The position numbers were made by a program, and so were the translations under genes. From Actinomycetota bacterium (lineage in GTDB: Bacteria; Actinomycetota; Actinomycetes; Actinomycetales; Dermatophilaceae): 64,000 nt of DNA. Below, piece by piece: positions 25,922-37,557 of the stretch (positions within the stretch are counted from its first letter, which is position 1; the number at the start of each line of letters is the position of its first letter). The stretch lies in assembly GCA_020161815.1 (NCBI GenBank), contig JAIUOP010000015.1:1-64000 (forward strand). Reading direction: 5' to 3'. A model generated the notes under the pieces. The model worked only from the letters and a program-made list of their open reading frames with translations. It did not search any database and was not told the DNA's origin.

Positions 25922-28123
25922 TCAGTGCTCCGACACCGGCGCGAGGTAGACCGTGGACAACGCGGCGACGCGCACGGTCACGTGGTGCGGCTGGTGGTTC
26001 CAGCCCTCGTCGACGGCGTCGACGACGACATCGGCCTGGCTGGCCCGCCCGTCCCCGGAGAAGCCCGAGGTGTCGAGGATGACCTTCCACCGCCCGCCGC
26101 GCGGCACGCCGATGCGCACCCACTCCTTGTCCTGGCCGCTGTAGTTGGCGACGACGGCCACGGTCTGCAGGCCGCCGTGGTCGTGCTCGCCGAACCGCAG
26201 GAAGGAGAACAGGTTGCCGGCGTTGTCATCGGCGTCGAGCCACTGGAAGCCCGCCGGTTCGGCGTCGAGGGCCCACATCGCCGGACGCTCCTTGTAGACC
26301 CGGTTGAGCTCCTTGACCAGGTTGTGCACGCGGTAGTGCTCGGGGTGGTCGAGCAGCCACCAGTCGAGGGAGCGGCCGTCGGCCCACTCGCTGGTCTGGG
26401 CGAACTCGCAACCCATGAAGAGCAGCTGCTTCCCCGGCTGGGCCCACATGTGCGCGAGGAAGGCGCGCAGCGTGGCCAGGCGCTCCTCGAGCGTCCCGGG
26501 GATCTTGTTGGGGAGCGAGCCCTTGCCGTGGACGACCTCGTCGTGGCTGATCGGGAGCAGGTAGTTCTCGCCGAACGCGTACATCATCGAGAAGGTGATC
26601 AGGTTGTGGTGGTACTGCCGGTTGATCGGCTGCTCCTGGACGTAGCGCAGCCAGTCGTTCATCCAGCCCATGTTCCACTTCAGCCCGAAGCCCAGGCCGC
26701 CGCCGTCGGTGGAGGCGGTCACCCCCGGCCAGGAGGTGGACTCCTCGGCGATCGTCACGATGCCGGGGACCCGCTTGTATGCCGTGGCGTTGGCTTCCTG
26801 GAGCAGGCCGATGGCCTCGAGGTGCTCACGTCCGCCGTGGATGTTGGGGATCCACTGGCCGTCGGCGCGGGAGTAGTCGAGGTAGAGCATCGAGGCCACC
26901 GCGTCGACGCGCAGGCCGTCGGCGTGGAACTCCTCGAGCCAGTAGAGCGCGTTGGCGACGAGGAAGTTGCGGACCTCGCGCCGGCCGAAGTCGAACACGT
27001 GCGTGCCCCAGTCGGGCTGGTCGCCGCGGCGGGGGTCCGGGTGTTCGTAGAGGGCCAGGCCGTCGAAGCGGGCGAGCGCGAAGGCATCCCGCGGGAAGTG
27101 CCCCGGCACCCAGTCGAGGATGACGCCGATGTCGTTCTGGTGGAGCACGTCGACGAGGTACTTGAAGTCGTCGGGCGTGCCGAAGCGGGCCGTCGGGGCG
27201 TAGTAGCCGGTCACCTGATAGCCCCAGGACGGGCCATAGGGGTGCTCCATGACCGGCAGGAACTCGACGTGCGTGAAGCCGAGGTCCTTGACGTAGTTGA
27301 CGAGGTGCTCGGCGAGGTCGCGGTAGGACGAGCCCTGCCGCCACGACCCGAGGTGCACCTCGTAGACGCTCATCGGCCCGTTGTGCGGGTTGCTCTCGCG
27401 GCGCTTGGTCATCCAGGCGTCGTCGTGCCACTCGTGCCGGGAGTGCTCGACGACCGAGCCGGTGTTGGGCGGGCACTCGGTGCGCCGTGCCATCGGGTCG
27501 GCCTTGGCGCGCACGACGTCGTCGGCCCCGCGGATCTCGTACTTGTAGATCGCCCCGTCACCGACGCCGGGGATGAACAGCTCCCACACGCCCGAGGAGC
27601 CGATCAGCCGCATCGGGTGGACCCGGCCGTCCCAGTCGTTGAAGTCACCGATGACGCGCACCGCCTTGGCGCGCGGCGCCCAGACGGCGAAGGACGTGCC
27701 GGTCACCTCGCCCATCGGGCCGGGGTAGGTCTGGACACGCGCCCCGAGGACGGTCCACAGCTGCTCGTGGCGGCCCTCGTTGACCAGGTGCAGGTCGACC
27801 TCGCCGAGGGTGGGCGCGAAGCGGTAGGGGTCATCGCCCAGGTGCTCGATGCCGTCGCCCCACGTCGTCAGGACGCGGTAGTCCATGGTGTGCGACGTGT
27901 CCGCACGCACGGCCGAGAAGACGCCCTCGGCCTCGTGCTCGAGGTCGATCTCGACGCCGTCCTCGAAGCGCACCCGCACCGAAGACGCGAGCGGCTTGAG
28001 CACCCGGATCCGCAGGCCCTCGCCCTCCACGTGCTGGCCGAGCAGGTCGTGCGGCTGCTGGTGGCGCCCCTGGACCAGGGCCGAGATGGCTCCGGAGACC
28101 TCAGGGCTGGGAGTGGGGGTCAC
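25922..28123 (-). CDS. glgB: 1,4-alpha-glucan branching enzyme
   Basis: Makes alpha-1,6 branches in glycogen-like glucan. The 733-aa protein has an N-terminal extension domain, a CBM48 module (about 130-230; TSFAVWAPRAKAVRVIGDFN), the GH13 barrel with nucleophile Asp in DGLRVDAVASML, acid/base Glu in VTIAEEST, third Asp in SHDEVVHGK, and a C-terminal beta domain. GTG 28123 overlaps the maltokinase stop by the GTGA arrangement, so treS, mak and glgB form one minus-strand operon. In the GlgE pathway GlgB branches the linear chains made by GlgE. Confidence 0.96.
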   Translation of the reverse strand: MTPTPSPEVSGAISALVQGRHQQPHDLLGQHVEGEGLRIRVLKPLASSVRVRFEDGVEIDLEHEAEGVFSAVRADTSHTMDYRVLTTWGDGIEHLGDDPYRFAPTLGEVDLHLVNEGRHEQLWTVLGARVQTYPGPMGEVTGTSFAVWAPRAKAVRVIGDFNDWDGRVHPMRLIGSSGVWELFIPGVGDGAIYKYEIRGADDVVRAKADPMARRTECPPNTGSVVEHSRHEWHDDAWMTKRRESNPHNGPMSVYEVHLGSWRQGSSYRDLAEHLVNYVKDLGFTHVEFLPVMEHPYGPSWGYQVTGYYAPTARFGTPDDFKYLVDVLHQNDIGVILDWVPGHFPRDAFALARFDGLALYEHPDPRRGDQPDWGTHVFDFGRREVRNFLVANALYWLEEFHADGLRVDAVASMLYLDYSRADGQWIPNIHGGREHLEAIGLLQEANATAYKRVPGIVTIAEESTSWPGVTASTDGGGLGFGLKWNMGWMNDWLRYVQEQPINRQYHHNLITFSMMYAFGENYLLPISHDEVVHGKGSLPNKIPGTLEERLATLRAFLAHMWAQPGKQLLFMGCEFAQTSEWADGRSLDWWLLDHPEHYRVHNLVKELNRVYKERPAMWALDAEPAGFQWLDADDNAGNLFSFLRFGEHDHGGLQTVAVVANYSGQDKEWVRIGVPRGGRWKVILDTSGFSGDGRASQADVVVDAVDEGWNHQPHHVTVRVAALSTVYLAPVSEH

Positions 28124-29574
28124 GGACTCTCCTTCTGTGCGTCGTGACCGGCGGTGAGTCGGTCGATGGCAGCCAACGGGATCGAGACCCAGTCTGGCCG
28201 GTTCCGGGCCTCGTACACCACTTCGTACATCGCCTTGTCGAGCTCGAAGGCGGTGAGGAGGGCCTCATGGGTGAGCGGGTCGACGCCGGAGGCCACGGCA
28301 TACCCCTGGAGGAAGGCGGTCTGCGCGGCGGTGACCCACGGGCGGGCCGAGCCGGGGTTGTCCAGCTCCCAGGCGCCGCCGCAGTAGTCGAGGCTGCGCA
28401 GCATGCCGGCGACGTCGCGGATCCACTGGTCCGGGAGGGCCCGCTCGGCGAGCGGCCGCATCGGCTCACCCTCGAAGTCGAGCAGGATCCACCCGCGGGC
28501 GGCCGAGTGGAGGACCTGCCCGAGGTGGTAGTCCCCGTGGATGCGCTGCATCGGCGGCCAGGGCGCGGCGGCAGCGCGCTCGAGCACGCCGTCGACCAGG
28601 TCGGCAAAGCGCGCCAGCTGCTCGACCTCTCCGACCGCGGCCGAGAACCTCGCGCGCATCTCCTCGACGATCGCCGTGCCCGTCTCGTGGGTGACCGGGG
28701 TCGTGCCGAGCGTCTGGGCGAGGGTGCCGTGCACCTCCGCGGTCGCGGCACCGAGCGCGCGAGCGGCCTCGCTGAAGTCGTGGCCCTCCTCGACGGCGCG
28801 GGAGGCCACTCGCCAGGCATCCTCGACACCCGGCAGGAACTCCTGGGCAAAGGCGAGGTCGTATGCCGCGTGCTCACCCTCCGTGGCCGGCTCGCCGGCC
28901 GCGGTCGGCCAGTGGGCCCGCAGGTGACCCATCGTCGACGGGACGCGGTGGCAGCCGGCTTCGTAGAGCGCGGACTGCAGGTCCACGTCGGGGTTGTGCC
29001 CGGGCTGGAGGGTGCGGAAGACCTTGACCATGAGCGGCATCGCGTGCCCGTCGCCGTCGGAGGCGTCGATGATGATCGAGGTGTTCGACTGCTCGCCCGA
29101 GAGCACGCGGGCGGAGCGCACCAGGGGCTCGGCCGGCCAGGTGGGGTGGGCGTGACCGGTCACCGTGTCGTCGAGGGCGCCATCCACGGTGGAGGAGTGG
29201 ACCTGGTCGTGGCCGCGGAGCACAGCGACCAGCCGGTCGGCGAACACCGGGTCGTGACAGCCGTCGTAGACCCACCGGGTGCCGAGCACCGAGTGCTCGA
29301 AGGTGCCGATGAGGGCGGTCTCGGCTCCTGCCAGGGGCGCGCCCCGATAGCTCACCGGCACCTGGTAGACCACGGGGGAGGGGCCGGCGTCGTCGGCCAG
29401 GACCATGACCTCGACGCCCACCTCGCCCGCGGGATCCTCGAACCGGAACGAGCGCAGGCGGCGCAGCTGCGGAGTGGCGCCCTTGGCGGCATACCACCGC
29501 TGGTGGCCCATCCACGAGGTGAGCAGCTCGACCTTGCTCGGGGTGATGGTGGCGCCGGTGTGGATCTCAGCCAC
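28120..29574 (-). CDS. mak: Maltokinase (Mak/Pep2)
   Basis: Phosphorylates maltose with ATP to maltose-1-phosphate, the donor for GlgE. The 484-aa protein has the maltokinase N-terminal cap (ELLTSWMGHQRWYAAKG) and a kinase-like C-terminal lobe with catalytic RIHGDYHLGQVL and metal-binding ILLDFEGEP. It is separate from TreS rather than fused to it as in some actinobacteria. The start overlaps the treS end by 8 nt and the stop overlaps the glgB start, so the three proteins should be made together. Confidence 0.95.
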   Translation of the reverse strand: MAEIHTGATITPSKVELLTSWMGHQRWYAAKGATPQLRRLRSFRFEDPAGEVGVEVMVLADDAGPSPVVYQVPVSYRGAPLAGAETALIGTFEHSVLGTRWVYDGCHDPVFADRLVAVLRGHDQVHSSTVDGALDDTVTGHAHPTWPAEPLVRSARVLSGEQSNTSIIIDASDGDGHAMPLMVKVFRTLQPGHNPDVDLQSALYEAGCHRVPSTMGHLRAHWPTAAGEPATEGEHAAYDLAFAQEFLPGVEDAWRVASRAVEEGHDFSEAARALGAATAEVHGTLAQTLGTTPVTHETGTAIVEEMRARFSAAVGEVEQLARFADLVDGVLERAAAAPWPPMQRIHGDYHLGQVLHSAARGWILLDFEGEPMRPLAERALPDQWIRDVAGMLRSLDYCGGAWELDNPGSARPWVTAAQTAFLQGYAVASGVDPLTHEALLTAFELDKAMYEVVYEARNRPDWVSIPLAAIDRLTAGHDAQKESP

Positions 29575-31291
29575 GGTCGTCCTCCGTCTCCAGGGCCAGC
29601 CAGAACCAGCCCCGATCGCCGAGGGTGACCGGCACCGTGCCGTCCTCGCCGACGACGTTGAAGACCGCGCCGCCGATCACGTCACGCACGCGCGCGCCGG
29701 CGTACTCCTGGGGGAGCTGGATCACGGCGCCCTGGGCGGTCGAGGCGAGGTTGCTGACGCACAGGACGGTGCGGGCCGAGCGGTCCGAGGGCAGCCGGTC
29801 GCGGGTGTCGGTGCGCAGGAACGACAGGACGTGGACGTTGCCGGAGTCGACCACGTCGAAGGCGCCCACGCCGAACACCGGGTGCTCCTTGCGGGCGTGG
29901 AGGACGCGCCGCAACCAGTGCAGGAAGCTGCTCGGCTGCGCCATCGCGGACTCGACGTTGATGGCCTGCCGGTTGAAGGCGAGGGAGTCCACGACGGGGA
30001 GGTAGAGCTTGCCCGGGTCGGCGCTGGAGAAGCCGGCGTTGCGGTCGGGCGTCCACTGCATCGGGGTACGGCTGGCGTCGCGGTCCTCGAGCCAGATGTT
30101 GTCGCCCATCCCGATCTCGTCGCCGTAGTAGAGGCAGGGCGACCCGGGCAGGGACAGCACGAGGGCGTGGATCAGCTCGACCTCGGCACGGCTGTTGCCG
30201 AGCAGCGGCCAGAGGCGGCGGCGAATGCCGACGTTGGCGCGCATCCGCGGGTCCGGGGCGTACCAGCCGTACATCGCGGCCCGCTGCTCGGGCGTGACCA
30301 TCTCGAGGGTGAGCTCGTCGTGGTTGCGCAGGAAGGTGCCCCACTGCCCGCCCTTGGGGATGGCCGGGGTGTCGTCCATCGCCTCGATGATCGGGGCCGC
30401 GGTCTCGCTGCGCAGGCTGTAGTAGAGCATCGGCATGACGGGGAAGTGGAAGCACATCTGGCACTCCGGCTCCTCGTCGGTGCCGAAGTAGTCCACGACG
30501 TCCTTGGGCGGCTGGTTGGCCTCGGCGAGCAGGATCCGGCCGGGGTACTCCTCGTCGACCATGGCGCGGATCTGGCGGACGATGTCGTGGGTGCCCGGGT
30601 GGTTCTCGCAGTTGTGGCCCTCCTCCTCGATGAGGTAGGGGATCGCGTCGAGCCGGAAGCCGTCGATGCCCATGTCCATCCAGAAGCGGACGACATCCTT
30701 CATCGCGTCGATGACGGCCGGGTTCTCGTAGTTGAGGTCGGGCTGGTGGGAGAAGAACCGGTGCCAGAAGAACTGGCGGCGCACCGGGTCGAAGGTCCAG
30801 TTCGACTCCTCGGTGTCGATGAAGATGATCCGGACGCCGTCGTACTTCTCGTCGGTGTCGGACCACACATAGAAGTCCCCGTAGGGGCCGTCCGGGTCGC
30901 TCCGGGAGGCCTGGAACCACGGGTGCTGGTCGCTGGTGTGGTTCATCACGAAGTCGGTGATGATCCGGATGCCGCGCTCGTGGGCCTCGGCGACGAGCTG
31001 GCGGAAGTCCTCGATGGTGCCGAACTCGGGCAGGATCGCGGTGTAGTCGGCGATGTCGTAGCCACCGTCCCGCAGCGGGCTGGCGTAGAACGGCGGGATC
31101 CACAGGCAGTCCACGCCCAGCCACTGGAGGTAGTCCAGCCGGGAGATCACGCCCTGGAAGTCGCCGGTGCCCGACCCGGTCGTGTCGGAGAAGGCGCGGA
31201 CCAGCACCTCGTAGAACACCGCTGTCTTGAACCACTCCGGGTCGTGCTTGAGGCCGGACACGGGAATGGCGCCAGTGGTGAAGGTGGACAC
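29567..31291 (-). CDS. treS: Trehalose synthase / maltose alpha-D-glucosyltransferase
   Basis: Isomerises trehalose and maltose reversibly. The 574-aa GH13 protein has VLVRAFSDTTGSGTGDFQG at the N terminus, nucleophile Asp in DGFRLDAIPYL, Glu in RILLAEANQPP, third Asp in FLRNHDELTLEM, then the C-terminal beta domain. Length is that of stand-alone TreS. GTG 31291 is preceded by GAGGAG at 6 nt. It is divergent from glgP, with two LacI-type operator-like palindromes between them, so both may respond to one sugar-sensing regulator. Confidence 0.96.
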   Translation of the reverse strand: MSTFTTGAIPVSGLKHDPEWFKTAVFYEVLVRAFSDTTGSGTGDFQGVISRLDYLQWLGVDCLWIPPFYASPLRDGGYDIADYTAILPEFGTIEDFRQLVAEAHERGIRIITDFVMNHTSDQHPWFQASRSDPDGPYGDFYVWSDTDEKYDGVRIIFIDTEESNWTFDPVRRQFFWHRFFSHQPDLNYENPAVIDAMKDVVRFWMDMGIDGFRLDAIPYLIEEEGHNCENHPGTHDIVRQIRAMVDEEYPGRILLAEANQPPKDVVDYFGTDEEPECQMCFHFPVMPMLYYSLRSETAAPIIEAMDDTPAIPKGGQWGTFLRNHDELTLEMVTPEQRAAMYGWYAPDPRMRANVGIRRRLWPLLGNSRAEVELIHALVLSLPGSPCLYYGDEIGMGDNIWLEDRDASRTPMQWTPDRNAGFSSADPGKLYLPVVDSLAFNRQAINVESAMAQPSSFLHWLRRVLHARKEHPVFGVGAFDVVDSGNVHVLSFLRTDTRDRLPSDRSARTVLCVSNLASTAQGAVIQLPQEYAGARVRDVIGGAVFNVVGEDGTVPVTLGDRGWFWLALETEDDRG

Positions 31292-31360
31292 GGCATCTCC
31301 TCAGGGGCTGCAGGGGGGAGCGTCCGACAACGGGTCGACCCCATCTTTCCCCAGTGTTGA

Positions 31361-31374
31361 CTAAACCGCTTACA
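31361..31374. promoter_or_regulatory. LacI-family/cre-like palindrome in the treS-glgP gap
   Basis: Read on the minus strand it is TGTAAGCGGTTTAG, close to the TGTAAGCG-type half sites of LacI-family sugar regulators. It overlaps TTGACT (31357-31362), a plus-strand -35-like hexamer. Confidence 0.5.
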
Positions 31375-31404
31375 TCTCGACAGGTGAAACGTGTCCGAGC
31401 GTGT

Positions 31405-31420
31405 GCGTAAGCGTTTACGC
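31405..31420. promoter_or_regulatory. Second LacI-type palindrome in the treS-glgP gap
   Basis: GCGTAA and TTACGC flank a central GCGT, forming a 16-bp operator-like palindrome 31 bp from the first. The rest of the 331-bp gap between treS and glgP holds no supported gene; AGGAG at 31612-31616 serves glgP. Confidence 0.55.
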
Positions 31421-31622
31421 GAAAATGCCGCCCTTTGCTCTGGCATCCCGTACCGTTGGGGTGGACGATCGGCGCACCACCGCGCGCAGGACCGGTCCCG
31501 CGGCCCGCCGCGGACGCGGTCCGGGCCCCTCAAGGACGAGGCCGCCCGGAATGCTCGAGCGCGTCGACAGCACCCGTCAGCCCCCGTCAAGCACCCGCCG
31601 TCCCCCCACCCCAGGAGCCCTC

Positions 31623-34253
<2,631 letters not shown>

Positions 34254-34304
34254 CCCGAGCCGAGCGGGGGCGTATGCCGTCCGCTCACCTGAGCGCGCTT
34301 GCTT

Positions 34305-34348
34305 CGGTGTGTTGGGTGTGGGGTCCTGACCCCACACCCAACACACCG
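34305..34348 (+). terminator. 20-bp perfect hairpin after glgP
   Basis: CGGTGTGTTGGGTGTGGGGT (34305-34324), loop CCTG, exact complement at 34329-34348. A very similar hairpin lies on the far side of the next gene. Confidence 0.88.
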
Positions 34349-34410
34349 AGCAATGTGGTGCCTGTGGATGACGGACGCCGGGCCACGGCGTAGGCGGCAG
34401 GCTGGCGGGC

Positions 34411-35430
34411 ATGACAGCCTCCGGCAGCGGCATCGACCGAGGCGCCCTGCGGCTGGCGGCCACCTTCCAGCACGGCCTGCTCACCCGGGGCCAGTGCCTC
34501 GCCGCCGGCGTGACGTACGAGAGCGTGCGTCACGCGGTGCGGAGCGGGCGCTGGGTGAGGCTGGCCTCGGGCGTCTACCTCACCGAGCCGGGACGGACCG
34601 GCTGGGAGGTCACGGCCGCTGCGGCCCAACTCGCCGTCCGTGGCGTCGGACCCACCGACCTGCAGAGGGGTGACGGTCCGCTCACCTCGCCGCCGGTGGC
34701 ACTGTTCGGCACCGCCGCTGCGCGCGCCTGGGGGATGCCGGGCGCAGAGCGGGCGCCCCTGCAGCTGGCGGTGCCCCGACACACGGGCATCCGTGGGCCA
34801 GCGGGCGTGAGAGTGCGCCGCATCGACGACTGGAACCGGCGGGTGGACCTCACCAGCTTCCCGTGGCGCACGACCAAGGCCGCCACGGTCCTGGACTGCG
34901 CCGCCGACGGCTCCGCGGACGACGCCCTGGCGTGGCTCGCGCGAGCAGTGCAGAAGCGGCTGACTCCCATGGAGTTGCTCGAGCGAGAGCTGTCGGCCCG
35001 CGAACGACTGCGGCACGGGGCGCTGATCCGCGAAGCGTTGGCCGACGCCAAGGCGGGTGCCCACTCCGCCGCCGAGCTGCGCTATGTGCGTGACGCTCAG
35101 CGACCCCACGGCCTGCCCGTCGCCAGGCGGCAGGCGCCCAGCACCGCCAACGGCCGGTCGGCGCACGACAACTGCTATGACGGCTTCGACGTGGTCATCG
35201 AGGTCGACGGACGCCTCGGTCACGAGGACTGGGACGCCCGCGTCAAGGACGGACGCCGCGACCGCCAACTCGGGGCGACCGGGCGGTGGACGTCACGGGT
35301 CTTCTGGTCCGACGTGGCGGTGACGCCCTGCCAGACCGCTCGGGAGGTCGCGGCGCTCCTGCGTGCGAAGGGCTGGACCGGTGCCCTGCGCGCCTGCCGC
35401 CGCCCGAGGTGCTGCGCCCTGGAGGGCTAG
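34411..35430 (+). CDS. AbiEi-like N-terminal domain plus DUF559-like endonuclease fold
   Basis: Predicted protein of 339 aa. Residues ~8-60 (HGLLTRGQCLAAGVTYESV, then SGRWVRLASGVYL) are the winged-helix found at the N terminus of AbiEi-type antitoxin relatives. The C terminus (about 225-310) has AELRYVRDAQRPHGLP, DVVIEVDGRLGH and RRDRQLGATG, the Vsr/DUF559 pattern with an E-V-D metal site. In actinobacteria this combination usually stands alone, without a toxin gene, as here. Function unknown: DNA-binding and nuclease activity are possible. CAGGCT lies 7 nt before the ATG. It is enclosed by two 20-bp hairpins, suggesting an independently transcribed cassette. Confidence 0.78.
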   Translation: MTASGSGIDRGALRLAATFQHGLLTRGQCLAAGVTYESVRHAVRSGRWVRLASGVYLTEPGRTGWEVTAAAAQLAVRGVGPTDLQRGDGPLTSPPVALFGTAAARAWGMPGAERAPLQLAVPRHTGIRGPAGVRVRRIDDWNRRVDLTSFPWRTTKAATVLDCAADGSADDALAWLARAVQKRLTPMELLERELSARERLRHGALIREALADAKAGAHSAAELRYVRDAQRPHGLPVARRQAPSTANGRSAHDNCYDGFDVVIEVDGRLGHEDWDARVKDGRRDRQLGATGRWTSRVFWSDVAVTPCQTAREVAALLRAKGWTGALRACRRPRCCALEG

Positions 35431-35471
35431 GTGTGGTGGAGGTGGGGTCAGGACCCCACCTCCACCACACC
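35430..35471. terminator. 20-bp perfect hairpin with 2-nt gap after the AbiEi/DUF559 gene
   Basis: GGTGTGGTGGAGGTGGGGTC (35430-35449) pairs exactly with 35452-35471. It starts on the last base of the stop codon and faces the glgE 3' end, so it can serve both strands. Confidence 0.88.
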
Positions 35472-35500
35472 GTGGACGTTGACGGCGGGCGACGCGCGCG

Positions 35501-37537
35501 TCAGAAGTAGCGGCGGACGTGGATGATGTGCACCGGCTCGCTGCTCGGGCCGAGGATCACCGTGTTGTCCTGGTACCACGGCCACTCCTGACCGGTGATC
35601 AGCTCGTGCGCGATGAAGCCCTCGTGCGGCTCGAAGCCCAGCGCCTCCATGTCGAGGTGGATCATCGTGGTGCGCGTGCTGTGCGGGTCGGTGTTCGCCA
35701 CGACGAGCACGACGTCGTCCCAGCTGTGCCCGCTCTCCTCGACGACGCGACGCCGCTTGCTGAAGACCAGCACCTGGTCGTCATCCGCGCGATGGAAGGT
35801 GATGTTGCGCAGCCACATCAGCGAGGGGTGCTCACGCCGGATCTCGTTGAGCCGGGTGAGATAGGGCGCGAGCGTCTGCCCGGCCTTGGGGCCACCCGGC
35901 TCGTAGTCGGCCCAGCGCCGGTCCTTGTACTCGTACTTCTCGTTGTCGATCTGCTCCTCGGCACCGGGGCGGGCGACCGATTCCATCAGCTCGTAGCCGG
36001 TGTAGATGCCATAGGTCGGCACGAGCGTCGCCGCCAGCGCCGCCCGGAGCTTCCACGCCGCGACCCCACCGAACTGCATGTACGGCGTGAGGATGTCGTG
36101 GGTCGTCGGCCAGAACGAGGGCCGCATGTAGAACGAGGCCTCGCCGGCGAGCTCCTCGACGTACTCCCGCAGGTCGGCCGCCGTGTTGCGCCAGGCGTAG
36201 TACGTGTAGCTCTGCTGGAAGCCGACCTTGCCGAGCGTGTGCATCATCGCCGGCTTGGTGAACGCCTCGGCCAGCCAGATCACGTCCGGGTGGTCCCGAC
36301 CCACGTCCTGGATCAGCCACTGCCAGAACTCCACCGGCTTGGTGTGCGGGTTGTCGACGCGGAAGATCTTGACCCCGCGGTCGATCCAGACCTGCATGAC
36401 CCGCCGCACCTCGGCATACGCACTGGCCGGGTCGTTGTCGAAGTTCAGCGGGTAGATGTCCTGGTACTTCTTCGGGGGGTTCTCGGCATACGCGATGGTG
36501 CCGTCGGAGCGGGTGGTGAACAGCTCCGGGTGCGTCGTGACCCACGGGTGGTCGGGGGAGGCCTGGAGGGCGATGTCCATCGCGACCTCCATCCCCAGCC
36601 GCGCTGCCTCGGCGACGAAGAAGTCGAAGTCCTCCCAGTCACCCAGGTCCGGGTGGAGGGCGTCGTGCCCACCGTCGGGGGAGCCGATGGCATAGGGGCT
36701 GCCCGGGTCCTCGGCGCGCGCGTTGAGCGTGTTGTTCGGGCCCTTCTTCGCTGCCTGCCCGATCGGGTGGATCGGGGTCAGGTAGACCACGTCGAAGCCC
36801 ATCGCGGCAATCGCCGGCAGCCGCTTCGCAGCCGTCCGGAAGGTCCCGGAGGTCCAGCGGTGCTCGGTGACGTCGTAGGTCGCGCCCTCGCTGCGGGGGA
36901 AGATCTCGTACCAGGCACCCGCCAGCGCCAGCTCGCGCTCGACGAGCAGGGACAGCTCGGCCGACGGGCTCACGTGCTCGCGCAGGGGTCGCTGGGCCAG
37001 CTCCTCGGCGACGGCGTCGGCGAGGCCGGCGTCGAGGCGCTCGAGGGGCGAGGCCGCAGCATCGCGCAGGCCCTTGACCGCGGTGGCGAGGACCGCGGCG
37101 GCCGCCTTGGGCCGCTTGACCTCCTTGGCCGCCCGCTCGAGGACGCGCGCGCCCTCCTCGAGCATCAGCTCGGTGTCGACGTCGGCCTTGACCTTGATCG
37201 TCGCGTCGTGCACCCACGTGCCGTAGGGGTCGGACCAGCCCTCGACGCGGTAGCGCCACCAGCCCTCGACCTCGGGCTCGATCGGCGCCACCCAATGGTC
37301 TAGGCCCGGGTTGGTGCAGGTCATCAGCCGGTGCTCGACGGTGCCGTCCGGTCGGGTCAGGACGAGGGTGGCGTTGACGGCGTCGTGGCCCTCGCGGAAG
37401 ACGGTCGCGGTGATCTCCACCAACTCACCGACGACGGCCTTGGCCGGTCGGGCGCCGCAGTCGACGCAGGGACGTAGGTCCTGCACGGGGATGCGGCCGA
37501 TGGGGGACTGGGGGCGGGTCGTCTGGGGCGCGCTCAC
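35501..37537 (-). CDS. glgE: Alpha-1,4-glucan:maltose-1-phosphate maltosyltransferase
   Basis: Extends linear glucan with maltosyl units from maltose-1-phosphate. The 678-aa GH13_3 protein starts IGRIPVQDLRP with CVDCGARPAKAVVGE and FREGHDAVNA (N-terminal beta domain). Catalytic residues are Asp in FRVDNPHTKP, Glu in WLAEAFTKP, and Asp in THDILTPYMQFGG; FPRSEG and PIHPIGQAAKKG are typical. GTG 37537 is preceded by TAGCGT at 7 nt, so it may have its own leaderless message despite lying only 20 nt after glgX. It completes the TreS-Mak-GlgE-GlgB pathway. Confidence 0.96.
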   Translation of the reverse strand: MSAPQTTRPQSPIGRIPVQDLRPCVDCGARPAKAVVGELVEITATVFREGHDAVNATLVLTRPDGTVEHRLMTCTNPGLDHWVAPIEPEVEGWWRYRVEGWSDPYGTWVHDATIKVKADVDTELMLEEGARVLERAAKEVKRPKAAAAVLATAVKGLRDAAASPLERLDAGLADAVAEELAQRPLREHVSPSAELSLLVERELALAGAWYEIFPRSEGATYDVTEHRWTSGTFRTAAKRLPAIAAMGFDVVYLTPIHPIGQAAKKGPNNTLNARAEDPGSPYAIGSPDGGHDALHPDLGDWEDFDFFVAEAARLGMEVAMDIALQASPDHPWVTTHPELFTTRSDGTIAYAENPPKKYQDIYPLNFDNDPASAYAEVRRVMQVWIDRGVKIFRVDNPHTKPVEFWQWLIQDVGRDHPDVIWLAEAFTKPAMMHTLGKVGFQQSYTYYAWRNTAADLREYVEELAGEASFYMRPSFWPTTHDILTPYMQFGGVAAWKLRAALAATLVPTYGIYTGYELMESVARPGAEEQIDNEKYEYKDRRWADYEPGGPKAGQTLAPYLTRLNEIRREHPSLMWLRNITFHRADDDQVLVFSKRRRVVEESGHSWDDVVLVVANTDPHSTRTTMIHLDMEALGFEPHEGFIAHELITGQEWPWYQDNTVILGPSSEPVHIIHVRRYF

Positions 37538-37544
37538 GCCCTGA

Positions 37545-37550
37545 ACGCTA
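37545..37550 (-). promoter_or_regulatory. Possible -10 element for glgE within the glgX-glgE gap
   Basis: TAGCGT on the minus strand, 7 nt before GTG 37537. It would let glgE be transcribed apart from glgX. Confidence 0.45.
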
Positions 37551-37557
37551 CCGCCCG

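Noticed and set aside
31401-31622. Extended glgP N terminus from 31401
   Set aside because: Pro/Arg-rich residues over an operator-like palindrome; AGGAG sits correctly for GTG 31623.
34411-35430. Complete AbiE toxin-antitoxin system
   Set aside because: Only the AbiEi-like part is present; no AbiEii-type nucleotidyltransferase gene lies beside it.
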